Assembly: GCA_947482665.1 (NCBI GenBank)
Contig: CANKJK010000003.1
Coordinates: forward strand, 124,001 to 188,000
Direction of reading: 5' to 3'
From: Acidobacteriota bacterium
GTDB taxonomy: Bacteria; Acidobacteriota; Vicinamibacteria; Vicinamibacterales; UBA2999
Length of the DNA stretch: 64,000 nucleotides
Positions 17,620-26,576 of the stretch are shown here, one piece after another. Below the pieces are notes generated by a model. The model was not told where the DNA came from. It saw only the letters and a list, made by a program, of their open reading frames with translations, and ran no database searches. Made by a program: the position numbers and the translations under genes. How positions within the stretch are numbered: position 1 is the first letter of the stretch; every line of letters begins with the position of its first letter.

Positions 17620-18465
17620 ATTCACTCCGACCGGGCTCCACCGCCCACCTTCGAGACGAAACCGGGTTTCCCTCGGAGTGTCGAATCCCTCCACGGGCGG
17701 GTACACCTCGTCTCCAGGCAGGGCGAGCATCCGGACGCCGCCGACCTCGAAGAGCCTCGGCTGCACACGCGTTGGCCGTTGTGCGCGTGCCCAGGCCACC
17801 GCCTCATCCACCGTCGTGAATCGGTCGAGGATTCGCAGGGTCGTCCAGGTGGGTGGGGCGAGCAGCATCTCTCCCCGGCGGCACCGCGCGGTGGCTTCGG
17901 CGGGATCGATCCAGAGGCTTTCCGTGGTTTCGTGCCCATCGTGCGTCACGACTTGCCCCTCAGGTGCGCGCGCCAGGAAGAAGCGCACATCGTAGCGCTT
18001 GGCTTCACTCTCCGGCGTGCGCCAGTTTGCGAAGTACGTCAGCGCCTGACAGGACAGCCTCACATCGAGAGCGTGGGCAATCGGCTCGATCGACGTCGTA
18101 CCGCTCATCAGCGACGCTCGCTGGGCTGCCAGTTCAGACGGTGATAGAGGGCTACCTGAGACAGAGCGCGCCAGGAGCAGGCCCGCCTCCTCGAAGAGTT
18201 CTCTGATTGCACCCACATGATGTGCGGCGCTGTCAGCTGGCGGCAGGTCGCGAATCTGGGCCGACGCCACGTCACACCCGTCGCAGATGGGCGACGGGTC
18301 TGTCAGCCGGTCGCCGTCGTCGAGACGGCCTCCGGGAAAGACATGCGCGCCGCCCATGAAGGCCACCTCGTCATGGCGACGCACTAGGCAGACGTCAAAC
18401 CGCGTTGATGACGGGCGAATCACCACGACGGTGGTCGCTGGCCTGGCGGCGACAACGGCGCTCAT
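17611..18465 (-). CDS. Nudix hydrolase with split Nudix box (NUDT19-like)
   Basis: The protein is 284 residues from ATG 18465. The Nudix box is interrupted: the glycine part is in HVFPGGRLDDGD, and the REXXEE part comes some 30 residues later in AIRELFEEAGLLL. An inserted segment in the Nudix box is known in the RP2/NUDT19 (CoA diphosphatase) branch. The catalytic glutamates are intact, so activity on a nucleoside diphosphate derivative is likely; substrate is not determined. The frame extends 43 residues upstream without support. The 291 bp between this gene and the next leftward gene (18466-18756) contains nothing that I can identify. Confidence 0.82.
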   Translation of the reverse strand: MSAVVAARPATTVVVIRPSSTRFDVCLVRRHDEVAFMGGAHVFPGGRLDDGDRLTDPSPICDGCDVASAQIRDLPPADSAAHHVGAIRELFEEAGLLLARSVSGSPLSPSELAAQRASLMSGTTSIEPIAHALDVRLSCQALTYFANWRTPESEAKRYDVRFFLARAPEGQVVTHDGHETTESLWIDPAEATARCRRGEMLLAPPTWTTLRILDRFTTVDEAVAWARAQRPTRVQPRLFEVGGVRMLALPGDEVYPPVEGFDTPRETRFRLEGGRWSPVGVNLD

Positions 18466-18756
18466 GCCGGTACCCCTGACATAAGAGGGCGCTCTACTTG
18501 GAACGGGTGGGCCACGGAGCCTCGGACTGTTCGGAAAGGAATTGATGTCTTGCGGTGTTCGGACACCGCGCCTCCCAGAATCGAAGCACGTCACGCCTGC
18601 TGCTGTCCACCAGCGCGCCGGCCGTGGCAGGCCCGCCAGGTGGCCAGGACTTCAGCTGGCATGAGGACGACGCGGCCCGGAGCCGCCGGCCCGACCCGGC
18701 CCCGTCTCGCCGGTCTCTGGCCTCCACTGGGGCTGCGAGGGCCGAGTGACGGAGAA

Positions 18757-19206
18757 CTACGGAAGAGGGACGTCGAAGTATTCGAGTGCCCATTCGCGCA
18801 TGAATCGCACCTGCACGGGGCGGATGGAATAGATGATCAGTTCTGGATTGTCGGGCGTACCGAGGTAGTGCTTCAACAGCGGGTTCTCGCTCCAGATGTC
18901 CCGCAGCAGGGCGGCATCCGTCACAACTTCCGCGAGACCGGTGAGTCTGACCTGATCATGTGCCGGGTTGACGTAGCAGAGCTCGACCCGCGGGTTGGCC
19001 GCGATCTCTCCGGTCTTGCCATATCGGCGCAGGTTCGCCACGTAGACCGTAAAGCCCACCGTCCGCACCGGCGACACCGGGCGGAGCCGTGGCTGGCCGG
19101 CGGCATCAACGGTGGCCAGCACGGGAAACTTGTCCGCCTCGACGATTGCGCGCGCATATTCAGTGACACGCGTGGGATCGACGGGCTCTGGAATGGGTTG
19201 GGCCAT
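18757..19206 (-). CDS. Pyridoxamine 5'-phosphate oxidase family protein
   Basis: The protein is 149 residues, the size of the small split-barrel flavin-binding family. The N-terminal FPVLATVDAAGQPRLRPVSP and VYVANLRRYGKTGEIAANP match the FMN-phosphate contact regions of the general-stress-protein-26 type. Substrate is unknown; related proteins bind FMN, F420 or haem. It is divergent from the truncated haemoglobin gene with 88 bp between the starts, so a shared regulatory region is possible. Confidence 0.85.
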   Translation of the reverse strand: MAQPIPEPVDPTRVTEYARAIVEADKFPVLATVDAAGQPRLRPVSPVRTVGFTVYVANLRRYGKTGEIAANPRVELCYVNPAHDQVRLTGLAEVVTDAALLRDIWSENPLLKHYLGTPDNPELIIYSIRPVQVRFMREWALEYFDVPLP

Positions 19207-19294
19207 GGACCCATGGTAGCCGCGCAGCCGACAGTTGTAATACAGGCATTCAAGGTGCTAGATTTCCAGGTCTCACATATCTGGAGGACTGACG

Positions 19295-19657
19295 ATGGCT
19301 CTATTTGACGAACTCGGCGGTGCGGCAGCAGTGGATAAGGCCGTCGATATCTTCTATCGACGCATGCTTGCCGATGATCGCGTCGCGCGCTTCTTTGAAG
19401 GCGTCGACATGGACAAGCAGGCGGCAAAACAGAAGGCGTTCCTGACCATGGTCATGGGAGGCCCCCACAACTACACCGGCAAGGACATGCGCACCGGACA
19501 TGCCGGGTTGGTCTCGAAGGGGCTCAATGACACGCATGTGGACGTCGTCATCGAGCACCTGGGCGCCGTGCTGAAGGAACTGGGCGCCACGGACGCGCAG
19601 ATCGGACAGGTGGCCGCGCTGGCCAATTCCGTTCGTAACGACGTCCTGAGTCGTTAG
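19295..19657 (+). CDS. glbN: Group I truncated haemoglobin
   Basis: The protein is 120 residues, normal for a 2-on-2 globin of group I. Helix B has Tyr21 (FYRRML), a common ligand-stabilising residue. The proximal histidine is His69 in RTGHAGL, and GGPHNYTGKDM is the EF-loop signature. GGAGG lies 9 bases before the ATG. A flavin/2Fe-2S reductase starts 3 bases after its stop, implying that the globin is re-reduced by its neighbour. The expected role is O2 binding or nitric-oxide dioxygenation. Confidence 0.93.
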   Translation: MALFDELGGAAAVDKAVDIFYRRMLADDRVARFFEGVDMDKQAAKQKAFLTMVMGGPHNYTGKDMRTGHAGLVSKGLNDTHVDVVIEHLGAVLKELGATDAQIGQVAALANSVRNDVLSR

Positions 19658-19659
19658 AG

Positions 19660-20637
19660 GTGCCTGCGCTCCGGTGTGATGGCCAGTCGGTCCCCGTCGA
19701 GGCCGGCGAGTCGCTGCTGGAGGCGCTCCTCAAGGCCGGTGTGCCCCTGCCCCACTCGTGCCGGGCAGGGGCATGTCAGTCATGCCTGGTGAAGGTTACG
19801 GCCGGGGAGCCGCCCGCCGGATCGCAGGTGGGCCTGCGCCCGGCGTTGGCGCAGCAGGGGTTTGTGCTCGGGTGCCTCGCCAGGCCGGAACACGACCTTG
19901 AGATTTCGACGGATGCGGCGGCCGCTGCATCCATCCGCGGGACCATCGTCGGTGTCACACCGCTGTCCCGTGACGTTGTCCTGGTCAGCATCTCGCCTTC
20001 AGAGCCGTTGTCATATCGCGCCGGACAGTTCCTCACGGTCCTGAGGGATGACGGCCTGGCGCGGAGCTATTCCATCGCCAGCCTTCCCGGAAGCCCGTAT
20101 CTGGATTTCCACGTACGGGTGCTGCCGGGCGGTCGGATGAGCCAGTGGTTCGCGTCAGCGCCGGTTGGGAGTGACGTCGCACTTCGTGGTCCCAATGGTG
20201 AGTGCTTCTATGATCCGGCCGCCGTCGACATGCCGTTGGTGTTGGCGGGAACGGGGACAGGGCTCGCGCCGCTCTGGGCTGTGTTGCATGACGCTCTGCG
20301 CCATGGCCACAGAGGCCCGATCGACCTGCTGCACGGCGCCAGGGATCCCGAGGGCCTGTATCTGGTGGACGCGCTTGAAGCCGTGGCCGGGACACATCCG
20401 AATGTGTCCTACTCCCCGTGCGTGCTGACAGGCAGCGTGGAGCGTACGACGGTCGGTGCTCTGGACGACGTGGTGTTCGGGCGTTACTCCAACCTGGCGG
20501 GTCACCAGGTCTTTCTGTGTGGAGACCCTACTCTGGTGCAGAAGATGAAGCGCAGGGCCTTTCTCGCAGGTGCCCGGCTCGCCGACATTCATGCCGATGC
20601 CTTTGTGACGGCACCGAAACCTGGAGTCGCCAGCTAA
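19660..20637 (+). CDS. 2Fe-2S/FAD NAD(P)H oxidoreductase, probable globin reductase
   Basis: The protein is 325 residues with three domains in order. First is a plant-type ferredoxin with Cys34, Cys39, Cys42 and Cys72 (CRAGACQSC). Second is an FAD domain with RSYSIAS at 135-141. Third is a NAD domain with GTGTGLAP at 197-204 and FLCGDP near the end. This is the layout of phenol-hydroxylase or methane-monooxygenase reductases. GTG 19660 lies 3 bases after the globin stop, so translation is coupled. Function in recycling the ferric globin is inferred from position; no oxygenase component is nearby. Confidence 0.88.
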   Translation: MPALRCDGQSVPVEAGESLLEALLKAGVPLPHSCRAGACQSCLVKVTAGEPPAGSQVGLRPALAQQGFVLGCLARPEHDLEISTDAAAAASIRGTIVGVTPLSRDVVLVSISPSEPLSYRAGQFLTVLRDDGLARSYSIASLPGSPYLDFHVRVLPGGRMSQWFASAPVGSDVALRGPNGECFYDPAAVDMPLVLAGTGTGLAPLWAVLHDALRHGHRGPIDLLHGARDPEGLYLVDALEAVAGTHPNVSYSPCVLTGSVERTTVGALDDVVFGRYSNLAGHQVFLCGDPTLVQKMKRRAFLAGARLADIHADAFVTAPKPGVAS

Positions 20638-20679
20638 GTACGGGCGTGCGGCGCTCCAGGGGTTTATACTGCGCCGCCT

Positions 20680-21270
20680 ATGCGTTCTTCTCTGGCAGTT
20701 CTCAGCGTGCTCGCGGTCCTGACAGGTGTCTTGACCACCGCCTCCCCCGCAGCGGCCCAGATCACGGCCATCGCCAGGGCGGGTGCCAGTCCCGAGTGGA
20801 CCAAAGGCATCACCGCTATCAATCCCGAGACGTACTACGCGGCGATCGCCTGCGGCAAGCAGGGCGGCGGCGATCCACCGTGCGTGTTCTGGGATACCGG
20901 TCTCTGCAAGAACCCGGACTTCGAGTTGGCGTTCTATACGCCCTACAAGATGGTGGCGTATGAGGTGTGGACGGCGGTCCGCCGCAAGCAGGCACCTCCA
21001 ACACCAAGCTACCCGGAAGCCCAACGGACCCGGGTGACCATCGGTGTCACGCCGGTCAAAGGGTCCAAAAACACGTTTACGGAACTGAGGCTGAAGCGCG
21101 GTGGCAAGGCCATCGCGTCTGTGGCGAAGGCCCCGGAGCCAGGGGGCGGCAAGTTTACGTATGACTACGCGCCGTTCGCGCCGACGGCACCGGTGGTGAT
21201 CGAGATGGCGGGTAAGACAGGCACCGTGAGTTGCGCCATTCCACCAGACGTACTGGCCTCGTTTCGATGA
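20680..21270 (+). CDS. Secreted protein of unknown function
   Basis: This is a 196-residue protein with a clear Sec signal peptide (hydrophobic residues 5-24, cleavage near AAAQ). The mature part contains three closely spaced cysteines (AIACGKQGGGDPPC and GLCKNPD), an aromatic VFWDTG, and a later Lys-rich beta-like stretch ending in a lone Cys before the C-terminus. Four cysteines suggest two disulphides. I do not recognise a family. It follows the reductase by 42 bp and could be the last gene of that transcript. Confidence 0.7.
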   Translation: MRSSLAVLSVLAVLTGVLTTASPAAAQITAIARAGASPEWTKGITAINPETYYAAIACGKQGGGDPPCVFWDTGLCKNPDFELAFYTPYKMVAYEVWTAVRRKQAPPTPSYPEAQRTRVTIGVTPVKGSKNTFTELRLKRGGKAIASVAKAPEPGGGKFTYDYAPFAPTAPVVIEMAGKTGTVSCAIPPDVLASFR

Positions 21271-21296
21271 GGGTGTTCGCGGCTTCCACGTAAGGT

Positions 21297-21386
21297 TGGC
21301 GGAGAGGGAGGGATTCGAACCCCCGGTACCCTTCCGGGTACAACGGTTTTCAAGACCGCCGCTATCGACCGCTCAGCCACCTCTCC
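21297..21386 (-). tRNA. tRNA-Ser (anticodon TGA)
   Basis: This is a 90-nt class II tRNA on the reverse strand with encoded CCA. The acceptor stem GGAGAGG pairs with CCTCTCC, with a G discriminator. The anticodon loop CTTGAAA in a GCGGT/ACCGT stem gives TGA. The long variable arm TGTACCCGGAAGGGTACC fits serine. It lies 44 bp downstream of serS on the same strand. Confidence 0.96.
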
Positions 21387-21430
21387 GCGCGTGGACCGGC
21401 CTGGGCCGGCGCCGGGCACCCGGCTTTCTC

Positions 21431-22720
21431 TCAGGCCTTCCGAATAACGTCGAGTCCGCCCATGAAGGGGCGGAGCGCCATGGGCACCTCGACCGAGCCA
21501 TCCTTCTGCTGGTAGTTCTCGAGAATCGCGATGAGCGTGCGACCCACGGCAAGTCCTGACCCGTTGAGCGTGTGGGCGAATTCAGGTTTGCCCGTACCGT
21601 CGGGCCGGTACTTGATGTTGGCTCGTCGCGCCTGGAAGGCCTCTGTGTTGCTGCACGAGGAAATCTCCCGGTACACGCCCTGACTGGGCAGCCACACCTC
21701 GATGTCGTAGGTCTTTGATGAGGCAAAGCCCATGTCGCCGGTACACAGCAACATCGTGCGATACGGCAACTCCAGGCGCCGCAAAATTTCTTCGGCGTTG
21801 CGCGTCAACCGTTCGTGCTCTGCGTAGGAATCCTCCGCGGTCGTAAACACCATCAGCTCGACCTTGTCGAACTGGTGCTGTCTGATCAGGCCACGGACGT
21901 CTGCGCCGTACGACCCTGCTTCGCTCCGGAAACAGGGCGTGTACGCGGTGTAGCGAATCGGGAGTTGGCGTCCGTCGAGAATCTCCGCGCGGTGCAGGTT
22001 GGTCAGGGGCACTTCTGCCGTCGGGACCATATAGAGATCCCAGTCGCCGGCAATCTTGAACAGGTCGGCTTCGAACTTGGGTAGGTTGCCCGTCCCCGTC
22101 AACGACGCGCTGTTCACCATGAAGGGCGGCTCAACCTCCGTATAGCCGTGCTCGGTCGTGTGCACATGCAGCATGAAGTTGATGAGGGCGCGTGCGAGTC
22201 GAGCCCCTGCGCCCATCAGGACGGTGAAGCGCGCACCGGCAATCTTGGTGCCCCGCTCAAAATCGATGATCCCGAGCGCGGGGCCCAGGTCCCAGTGTGC
22301 CTGCGGCGTGAAGTCGTAGGCGCGCGGGGTGCCCACGCGGCGCACTTCGGCGTTGTCGTCGGCGCTTCGCCCCACTGGAACGGTCGCGTGCGGAACGTTC
22401 GGGATTGCCAGGAGGCTGGCTTGTCGGCGCGCCTCGACCTCATCCAATTGCGCGGCGAGGTCCTTGATGAGCCCAGACCTGACCTTGTTGGCTTCCTGGA
22501 TGGCGGACGTGTCCAGACCCTGACGTTTGGCCTTGGCGACTTCCTCGCCGGCAGCGTTCTGGTCGCGTTTGAGGTTCTCCAGCTCGGGCAGAAGACGACG
22601 TCGCTCGGCCTCGAGGGCGACGAGGGCGTCGAGTTCTGGGCTGGCCGGATCGGCGCCCCGGTTCGTCAGAGCCTGACGGAGCTGTTCGACCCCGTCTCGC
22701 AGATAGATCGGGTCAATCAC
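21431..22720 (-). CDS. serS: Seryl-tRNA synthetase
   Basis: The protein is 429 residues, a typical bacterial class II SerRS. Residues of about 30-100 form the long antiparallel coiled coil that grips the variable arm of tRNA-Ser ([20 protein letters not shown] and a later [12 protein letters not shown]). Motif 2 appears in [20 protein letters not shown]. The active-site serine-binding TAEVPLTN and the final motif 3 [18 protein letters not shown] are intact. The substrate gene tRNA-Ser(TGA) follows immediately, so the two are probably cotranscribed. Confidence 0.97.
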   Translation of the reverse strand: MIDPIYLRDGVEQLRQALTNRGADPASPELDALVALEAERRRLLPELENLKRDQNAAGEEVAKAKRQGLDTSAIQEANKVRSGLIKDLAAQLDEVEARRQASLLAIPNVPHATVPVGRSADDNAEVRRVGTPRAYDFTPQAHWDLGPALGIIDFERGTKIAGARFTVLMGAGARLARALINFMLHVHTTEHGYTEVEPPFMVNSASLTGTGNLPKFEADLFKIAGDWDLYMVPTAEVPLTNLHRAEILDGRQLPIRYTAYTPCFRSEAGSYGADVRGLIRQHQFDKVELMVFTTAEDSYAEHERLTRNAEEILRRLELPYRTMLLCTGDMGFASSKTYDIEVWLPSQGVYREISSCSNTEAFQARRANIKYRPDGTGKPEFAHTLNGSGLAVGRTLIAILENYQQKDGSVEVPMALRPFMGGLDVIRKA

Positions 22721-22752
22721 TGTCTGATCCTACCTCTGTTAGGATGCCGTGC

Positions 22753-23634
22753 ATGGCCGGATCGATTCGTAAGGCAGTCTTCCCTGCGGCGGGTCTGGGC
22801 ACCAGATTCCTGCCAGCCACCAAGGCACAACCGAAGGAAATGCTCGTGCTGGTCGACAAGCCCGTCATCCAGTACGGGGTCGAGGAGGCCGTGCAGTCCG
22901 GGGTTGAAAACATCGTGATCGTGACCGGTCGTGGCAAGAACGCGATCGAAGACCACTTCGATGTCGCCCTGGAGTTGGAAAGCTTCCTCGAACAGCGTGG
23001 AAAGACCGCGCAGCTGGAAGAGATTCGGAACATCACCAGGCTGATTAAGGTGGCCTATGTCCGGCAGGGGGAACCTCTCGGCCTGGGTCATGCGGTACTG
23101 GTCGCCAGGGAGTTCTGCCAGCAGGAGCCGTTTGCCGTCATTCTCGGTGACGATGTGATTGACGCGAATCCGCCAGCGCTGAAGCAGATGATTGACGTGT
23201 ACGACAAGGTGCAGGGCCCGGTCATCGCGGTTGAGAGGGTCCCTGAATCCGAGGTGTCAAACTACGGCATCGTCGCTGTTGAGCCGGCGCCGGAGTTTGG
23301 AGCGCGCGTCCATCGGATTACCGATCTGGTCGAGAAGCCCTCGCGGGGCGAGGCCCCCTCGAACCTGGCGATCATCGGGCGTTACATCCTGACGCCGGAT
23401 ATCTTTCCAGCGCTGGAAGCCACGGCCAGCGACAAAACCGGCGAGATTCAGCTGACGAACGGCCTGCGGCGCCTGCTTCGCGATCGGCCGATCTATGCCT
23501 GCGAGATCGATGGGGTCCGGCACGATACCGGTAACAAGCTTGGGTTCCTGAAGGCCGTGGTGTATTTCGCGCTGAAACGCCACGATCTGGCGGAGCCGTT
23601 CAGGGACTATCTGAAGAGTCTGCGTTTGGTCTGA
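22753..23634 (+). CDS. galU: UTP-glucose-1-phosphate uridylyltransferase
   Basis: The protein is about 293 residues and makes UDP-glucose for envelope polysaccharides. The N-terminal KAVFPAAGLGTRFLPATKA is the nucleotide-binding signature, followed by KEMLVLVDKPVIQYGVEEA. EKPS holds the catalytic-region lysine, and the C-terminal part ends in a GNKLGFLKA motif. ATG 22753 has AGGA eight bases upstream; ATG 22744 is an alternative. It is divergent from serS with about 30 bp between the starts and convergent with the FmdB gene. Confidence 0.95.
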   Translation: MAGSIRKAVFPAAGLGTRFLPATKAQPKEMLVLVDKPVIQYGVEEAVQSGVENIVIVTGRGKNAIEDHFDVALELESFLEQRGKTAQLEEIRNITRLIKVAYVRQGEPLGLGHAVLVAREFCQQEPFAVILGDDVIDANPPALKQMIDVYDKVQGPVIAVERVPESEVSNYGIVAVEPAPEFGARVHRITDLVEKPSRGEAPSNLAIIGRYILTPDIFPALEATASDKTGEIQLTNGLRRLLRDRPIYACEIDGVRHDTGNKLGFLKAVVYFALKRHDLAEPFRDYLKSLRLV

Positions 23635-23638
23635 GCCG

Positions 23639-23965
23639 TTAGTCTTTGGCGTCGGCCTTGGGCGCAGGCGGGGGTGCAGGCTTCGCATCAGTGGTGGCGC
23701 CCGCGGCGTCATTTTTGGAGCCGTCACTTTTGGAGCCTTCGCTCTTTGGTGCTTTGCTCGCCTGGTCCTTGTCTGGGCTCCCGCTACGCGCATAGTCGGT
23801 GACATACCAGCCGGCGCCTTTGAATTGAATGGCAGGGGATGACAGGAGGCGGCGGACCGGCCCCGCGCCACACAGTTCACACGTCTCGACCAGAGGGTCG
23901 GAGAACTTCCGGATCACTTCGAAGCGACGCCCACAAGCTTCGCACTCGTATTCATAGAGGGGCAT
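23639..23965 (-). CDS. FmdB family zinc-ribbon protein
   Basis: The protein is 108 residues. The first 60 are the FmdB putative regulatory domain: MPLYEYECEACGRRFE, a second CELCG, and the usual RLLSSPAIQFKGAGWYVTDY. The four cysteines should bind zinc. The remaining 48 residues are a Lys/Ser/Ala/Pro-rich low-complexity tail. Function of the family is not settled. It lies 8 bp after the DUF885 gene on the same strand and probably shares its transcript. Confidence 0.88.
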   Translation of the reverse strand: MPLYEYECEACGRRFEVIRKFSDPLVETCELCGAGPVRRLLSSPAIQFKGAGWYVTDYARSGSPDKDQASKAPKSEGSKSDGSKNDAAGATTDAKPAPPPAPKADAKD

Positions 23966-23973
23966 GGCAGGCC

Positions 23974-25632
23974 TCAGTCGAGGGTGACCGCGTCGCGATC
24001 ATTCAGGAGTAGTCGCCGGTGTGCCCAGATCGGCAGTCCCCCGTTGGCCAGGAGGGCGTCATGGAACACGCGGGGCGACGCGGTGATTGAATGGTGTTCG
24101 TTGTAGTCGTGACGAATCCGCAGCACCAGGCGACGGCCAAGCGCCTGGCACATGTATCCAGGGTCGAACACACCGCGCTCCGCTTCCCGGCGGGCCGTTG
24201 AGTCTTCGAGATACGCTTCGTCTTTGAAGAACCGGACGCCCTGTTCGACCGACATGTCATCGGCGTGAAGCCGAATCGCGACAACGAGTCGCGCAAGCCC
24301 CACGAGAACCTCGGCGATCTGTGACAGTCGAAGCTCGGCGTCGCCTCGGCGAAATCCGGTCTCCAGGAGTGCGCCTTCGGCATAGTGGGACCAGCCGTCC
24401 GCGAAGGTGCGCGATCCGAAGAATGTCGACTTGCGCACTTTGGATTCGACCTGCCGGAGGGCCGCGTTCAGGGTCAGTCGGCCTGGATAGGCTTCCCGCG
24501 CCAGCAGCAGTCTCCGGGTCGCGTCGTTGAGATCGAGGTTGTGTTCGAGGCGGCGCTCTTCAGACCACGCCGCATCGGGCCCGGCCAGCGCCAGTCTGGT
24601 CGCGGGTGGTCGGGATTCAAATGGCCCTGAGGCCCACCGGGTCACCTGCTGCCAACGCTCGAAGTCCGACGCGGGCGCGACAATCGGGAGCTCTGCGCCC
24701 GAGAACGTGACGAGGGTTTGCTTGTTGAGGAAGCCGGCAAGTTCCTCAACAGGTTCCCGGACCGAATCAAGTGGTCCACGTTCCCGTTGGAGGCGGGCCT
24801 TGACACCGCGCCAGACCTCTTGCGGATCGCCCTTGCCCACCTGGGCTGCTGCCGCCCGAAATTCTTCTTGCGCTTCGGAGAGCCAGCGTAGCCCCAGCTC
24901 CATGGCTCGTTCGGAGCCTGTTCCGATCCCTTCCACGTTGCGAATCTGGTGCTCGATGACATCCGCGCCAAGGCGGAAGGAGGCCTTTGCCTTCGGTGCC
25001 GCGTCCTTCTCGAGATACTCGACGCAGGCGGAGATGGCGTCAACGGCTTCCTGAGACGCATCCGCGAGGTCGCCGAGCAGGTGGAGGTCGTCAACGCGGC
25101 TGAACGCGCGTGGAAGGTCCCGCTCCAGAAACGTCCTGATCCCGCGCCACGCCTCGAGACCGAGCTTGACGAGAATACCCGCGGGTTCACGCAGGTTGTC
25201 CTGACAGGCTTTGGTATAGCGCGGCACCTGCCGCAGCCGCGAGAGTAGCCGGCGGGCTCGTTCGGTGTCCGGAGCAAACGCGAGAAACGTGGGCCCGGCC
25301 AGACCAAGGCCGAGAGTCTGTGCATACCAGATCGGGCTGCGCTCCCAGGAGCGCACGCGCTCAAGGTCGAATATCTGCCCGTCCAGAACCGCAGTCACGG
25401 TTCGATGGTCGACTTGTTCCCCGGCCGACAGTGACTCCCGATCGATTTGGTTCAGCCGTCGGCTGAAACCGGCAAGGGCCCTGGCATGGGCGTCTATCCC
25501 CTGTCGACTCAGGTCCTCGAGTAGGTCGTCATGCAGGTGAATGCCGTCCAGGGTCGCCCGTGCCGGGAGAGCCTCGTAGAGGTACGTGAGGACGTCGTCG
25601 ACGAAGTGTGGAAATGGCTCCGAGGGATACAT
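23974..25632 (-). CDS. DUF885 family protein with degenerate metal-binding motif
   Basis: The protein is 552 residues, the usual length for DUF885, a mostly helical family of putative zinc carboxypeptidase-like enzymes. The late FADGWSHYAEGALLETG (410-426) is a good match to the family FXEGWALYXE region. The segment that normally reads HEXXPGHH is here REAYPGRL (379-386): all three histidines are replaced while the surrounding EAYPG is kept. I infer loss of metal binding and a non-enzymatic or changed role. No signal peptide is visible, whereas many family members are secreted. Confidence 0.8.
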   Translation of the reverse strand: MYPSEPFPHFVDDVLTYLYEALPARATLDGIHLHDDLLEDLSRQGIDAHARALAGFSRRLNQIDRESLSAGEQVDHRTVTAVLDGQIFDLERVRSWERSPIWYAQTLGLGLAGPTFLAFAPDTERARRLLSRLRQVPRYTKACQDNLREPAGILVKLGLEAWRGIRTFLERDLPRAFSRVDDLHLLGDLADASQEAVDAISACVEYLEKDAAPKAKASFRLGADVIEHQIRNVEGIGTGSERAMELGLRWLSEAQEEFRAAAAQVGKGDPQEVWRGVKARLQRERGPLDSVREPVEELAGFLNKQTLVTFSGAELPIVAPASDFERWQQVTRWASGPFESRPPATRLALAGPDAAWSEERRLEHNLDLNDATRRLLLAREAYPGRLTLNAALRQVESKVRKSTFFGSRTFADGWSHYAEGALLETGFRRGDAELRLSQIAEVLVGLARLVVAIRLHADDMSVEQGVRFFKDEAYLEDSTARREAERGVFDPGYMCQALGRRLVLRIRHDYNEHHSITASPRVFHDALLANGGLPIWAHRRLLLNDRDAVTLD

Positions 25633-25730
25633 GCCTGGGCGACTAGGACTCTCTCAATGGCGAAGGGCAGCGGCAACCCGAAGGATAGACGGGCGCGTAA
25701 CCCTGCAATGGTACATTATGGGAGCCTTCG

Positions 25731-26576
25731 ATGCCGGGCACGCTGTACATAGTGGCCACGCCGATCGGCAACCTGGAGGACATCTCGGAGCGTGCCCTTC
25801 GGGTCCTCCGTTCGGTCGCCGTTATTGCGGCTGAGGACACCCGCCGAACCGCGAAGTTGCTGTCTCGCTACGGCATCTCTACTCCCCTCAATAGCTTCCA
25901 CGCGCACAGTCCGCACGAGGAACTCGGGAAATTGGTCGACCGCTTGAGGGCGGGTTCCGACATCGCACTGGTCAGCGATGCGGGAATGCCTTGCATCTCT
26001 GATCCAGGCACGGAATTGGTGGAGGCAGCCAGGTCCGCTGGAGTGGCCGTGGATGTAGTGCCTGGTCCGAGTGCGTTGACGACTGCGCTGGCCATCGCCG
26101 GCATCCGTTCGGACAGGGTGATGTTTATTGGATTTGCCCCATCTGGTGCAGTCGAGAGGCGTACTTCGTTTTCAGGGCTGGCCAGGTGGGACGGCTCAGT
26201 GGTTATGTTTGAGTCTCCAGACCGTGTAAATATCTGTGTTAAGGACATATATACGTATTTCGGCAATAGACAGATTACGGTCGCTCGTGAGCTGACGAAG
26301 GTTCATCAGGAAGTGATTTCGGGTCGCGCTGGGGACCTGGCGGCCAGAGACTTGCCGGCCATTGGTGAATTTACGGTCGTTGTGGGTCCAGCCGATGGGA
26401 TCAGTGGCGCACGTCCTGAGGCTGACCCTGCCACGATTCTTCTCGAATTCGGTGAGTTGACAGAAAAGATGGGTTTCAGGCGTCGTGATGCGATTGCCGA
26501 GCTGGCGGTTCGGTACGGTTTTCCGTCAAGGTCGATGTATAAGCTGATTGAGGACGCCCGTGAATCTGGCAAATAA
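25731..26576 (+). CDS. rsmI: 16S rRNA (cytidine1402-2'-O)-methyltransferase
   Basis: The protein is 281 residues and methylates the ribose of C1402 in the decoding centre. The tetrapyrrole-methylase fold is recognisable: LYIVATPIGNLEDI at the start, AEDTRRTAKLLSRYGI, VSDAGMPCISDPG, and VVPGPSALTTAL. The family C-terminal extension with a helix-turn-helix-like stretch is present. A short stretch around 26210-26270 is notably A/T-rich. The next gene, glmU, starts inside its last codons. Confidence 0.95.
   Translation: MPGTLYIVATPIGNLEDISERALRVLRSVAVIAAEDTRRTAKLLSRYGISTPLNSFHAHSPHEELGKLVDRLRAGSDIALVSDAGMPCISDPGTELVEAARSAGVAVDVVPGPSALTTALAIAGIRSDRVMFIGFAPSGAVERRTSFSGLARWDGSVVMFESPDRVNICVKDIYTYFGNRQITVARELTKVHQEVISGRAGDLAARDLPAIGEFTVVVGPADGISGARPEADPATILLEFGELTEKMGFRRRDAIAELAVRYGFPSRSMYKLIEDARESGK

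Noticed and set aside
18494-18793. Leftward 99-codon frame between the Nudix and PPOX genes
   Set aside because: Arg/Ser-rich composition typical of spurious frames in GC-rich DNA; no ribosome site or homology pattern.
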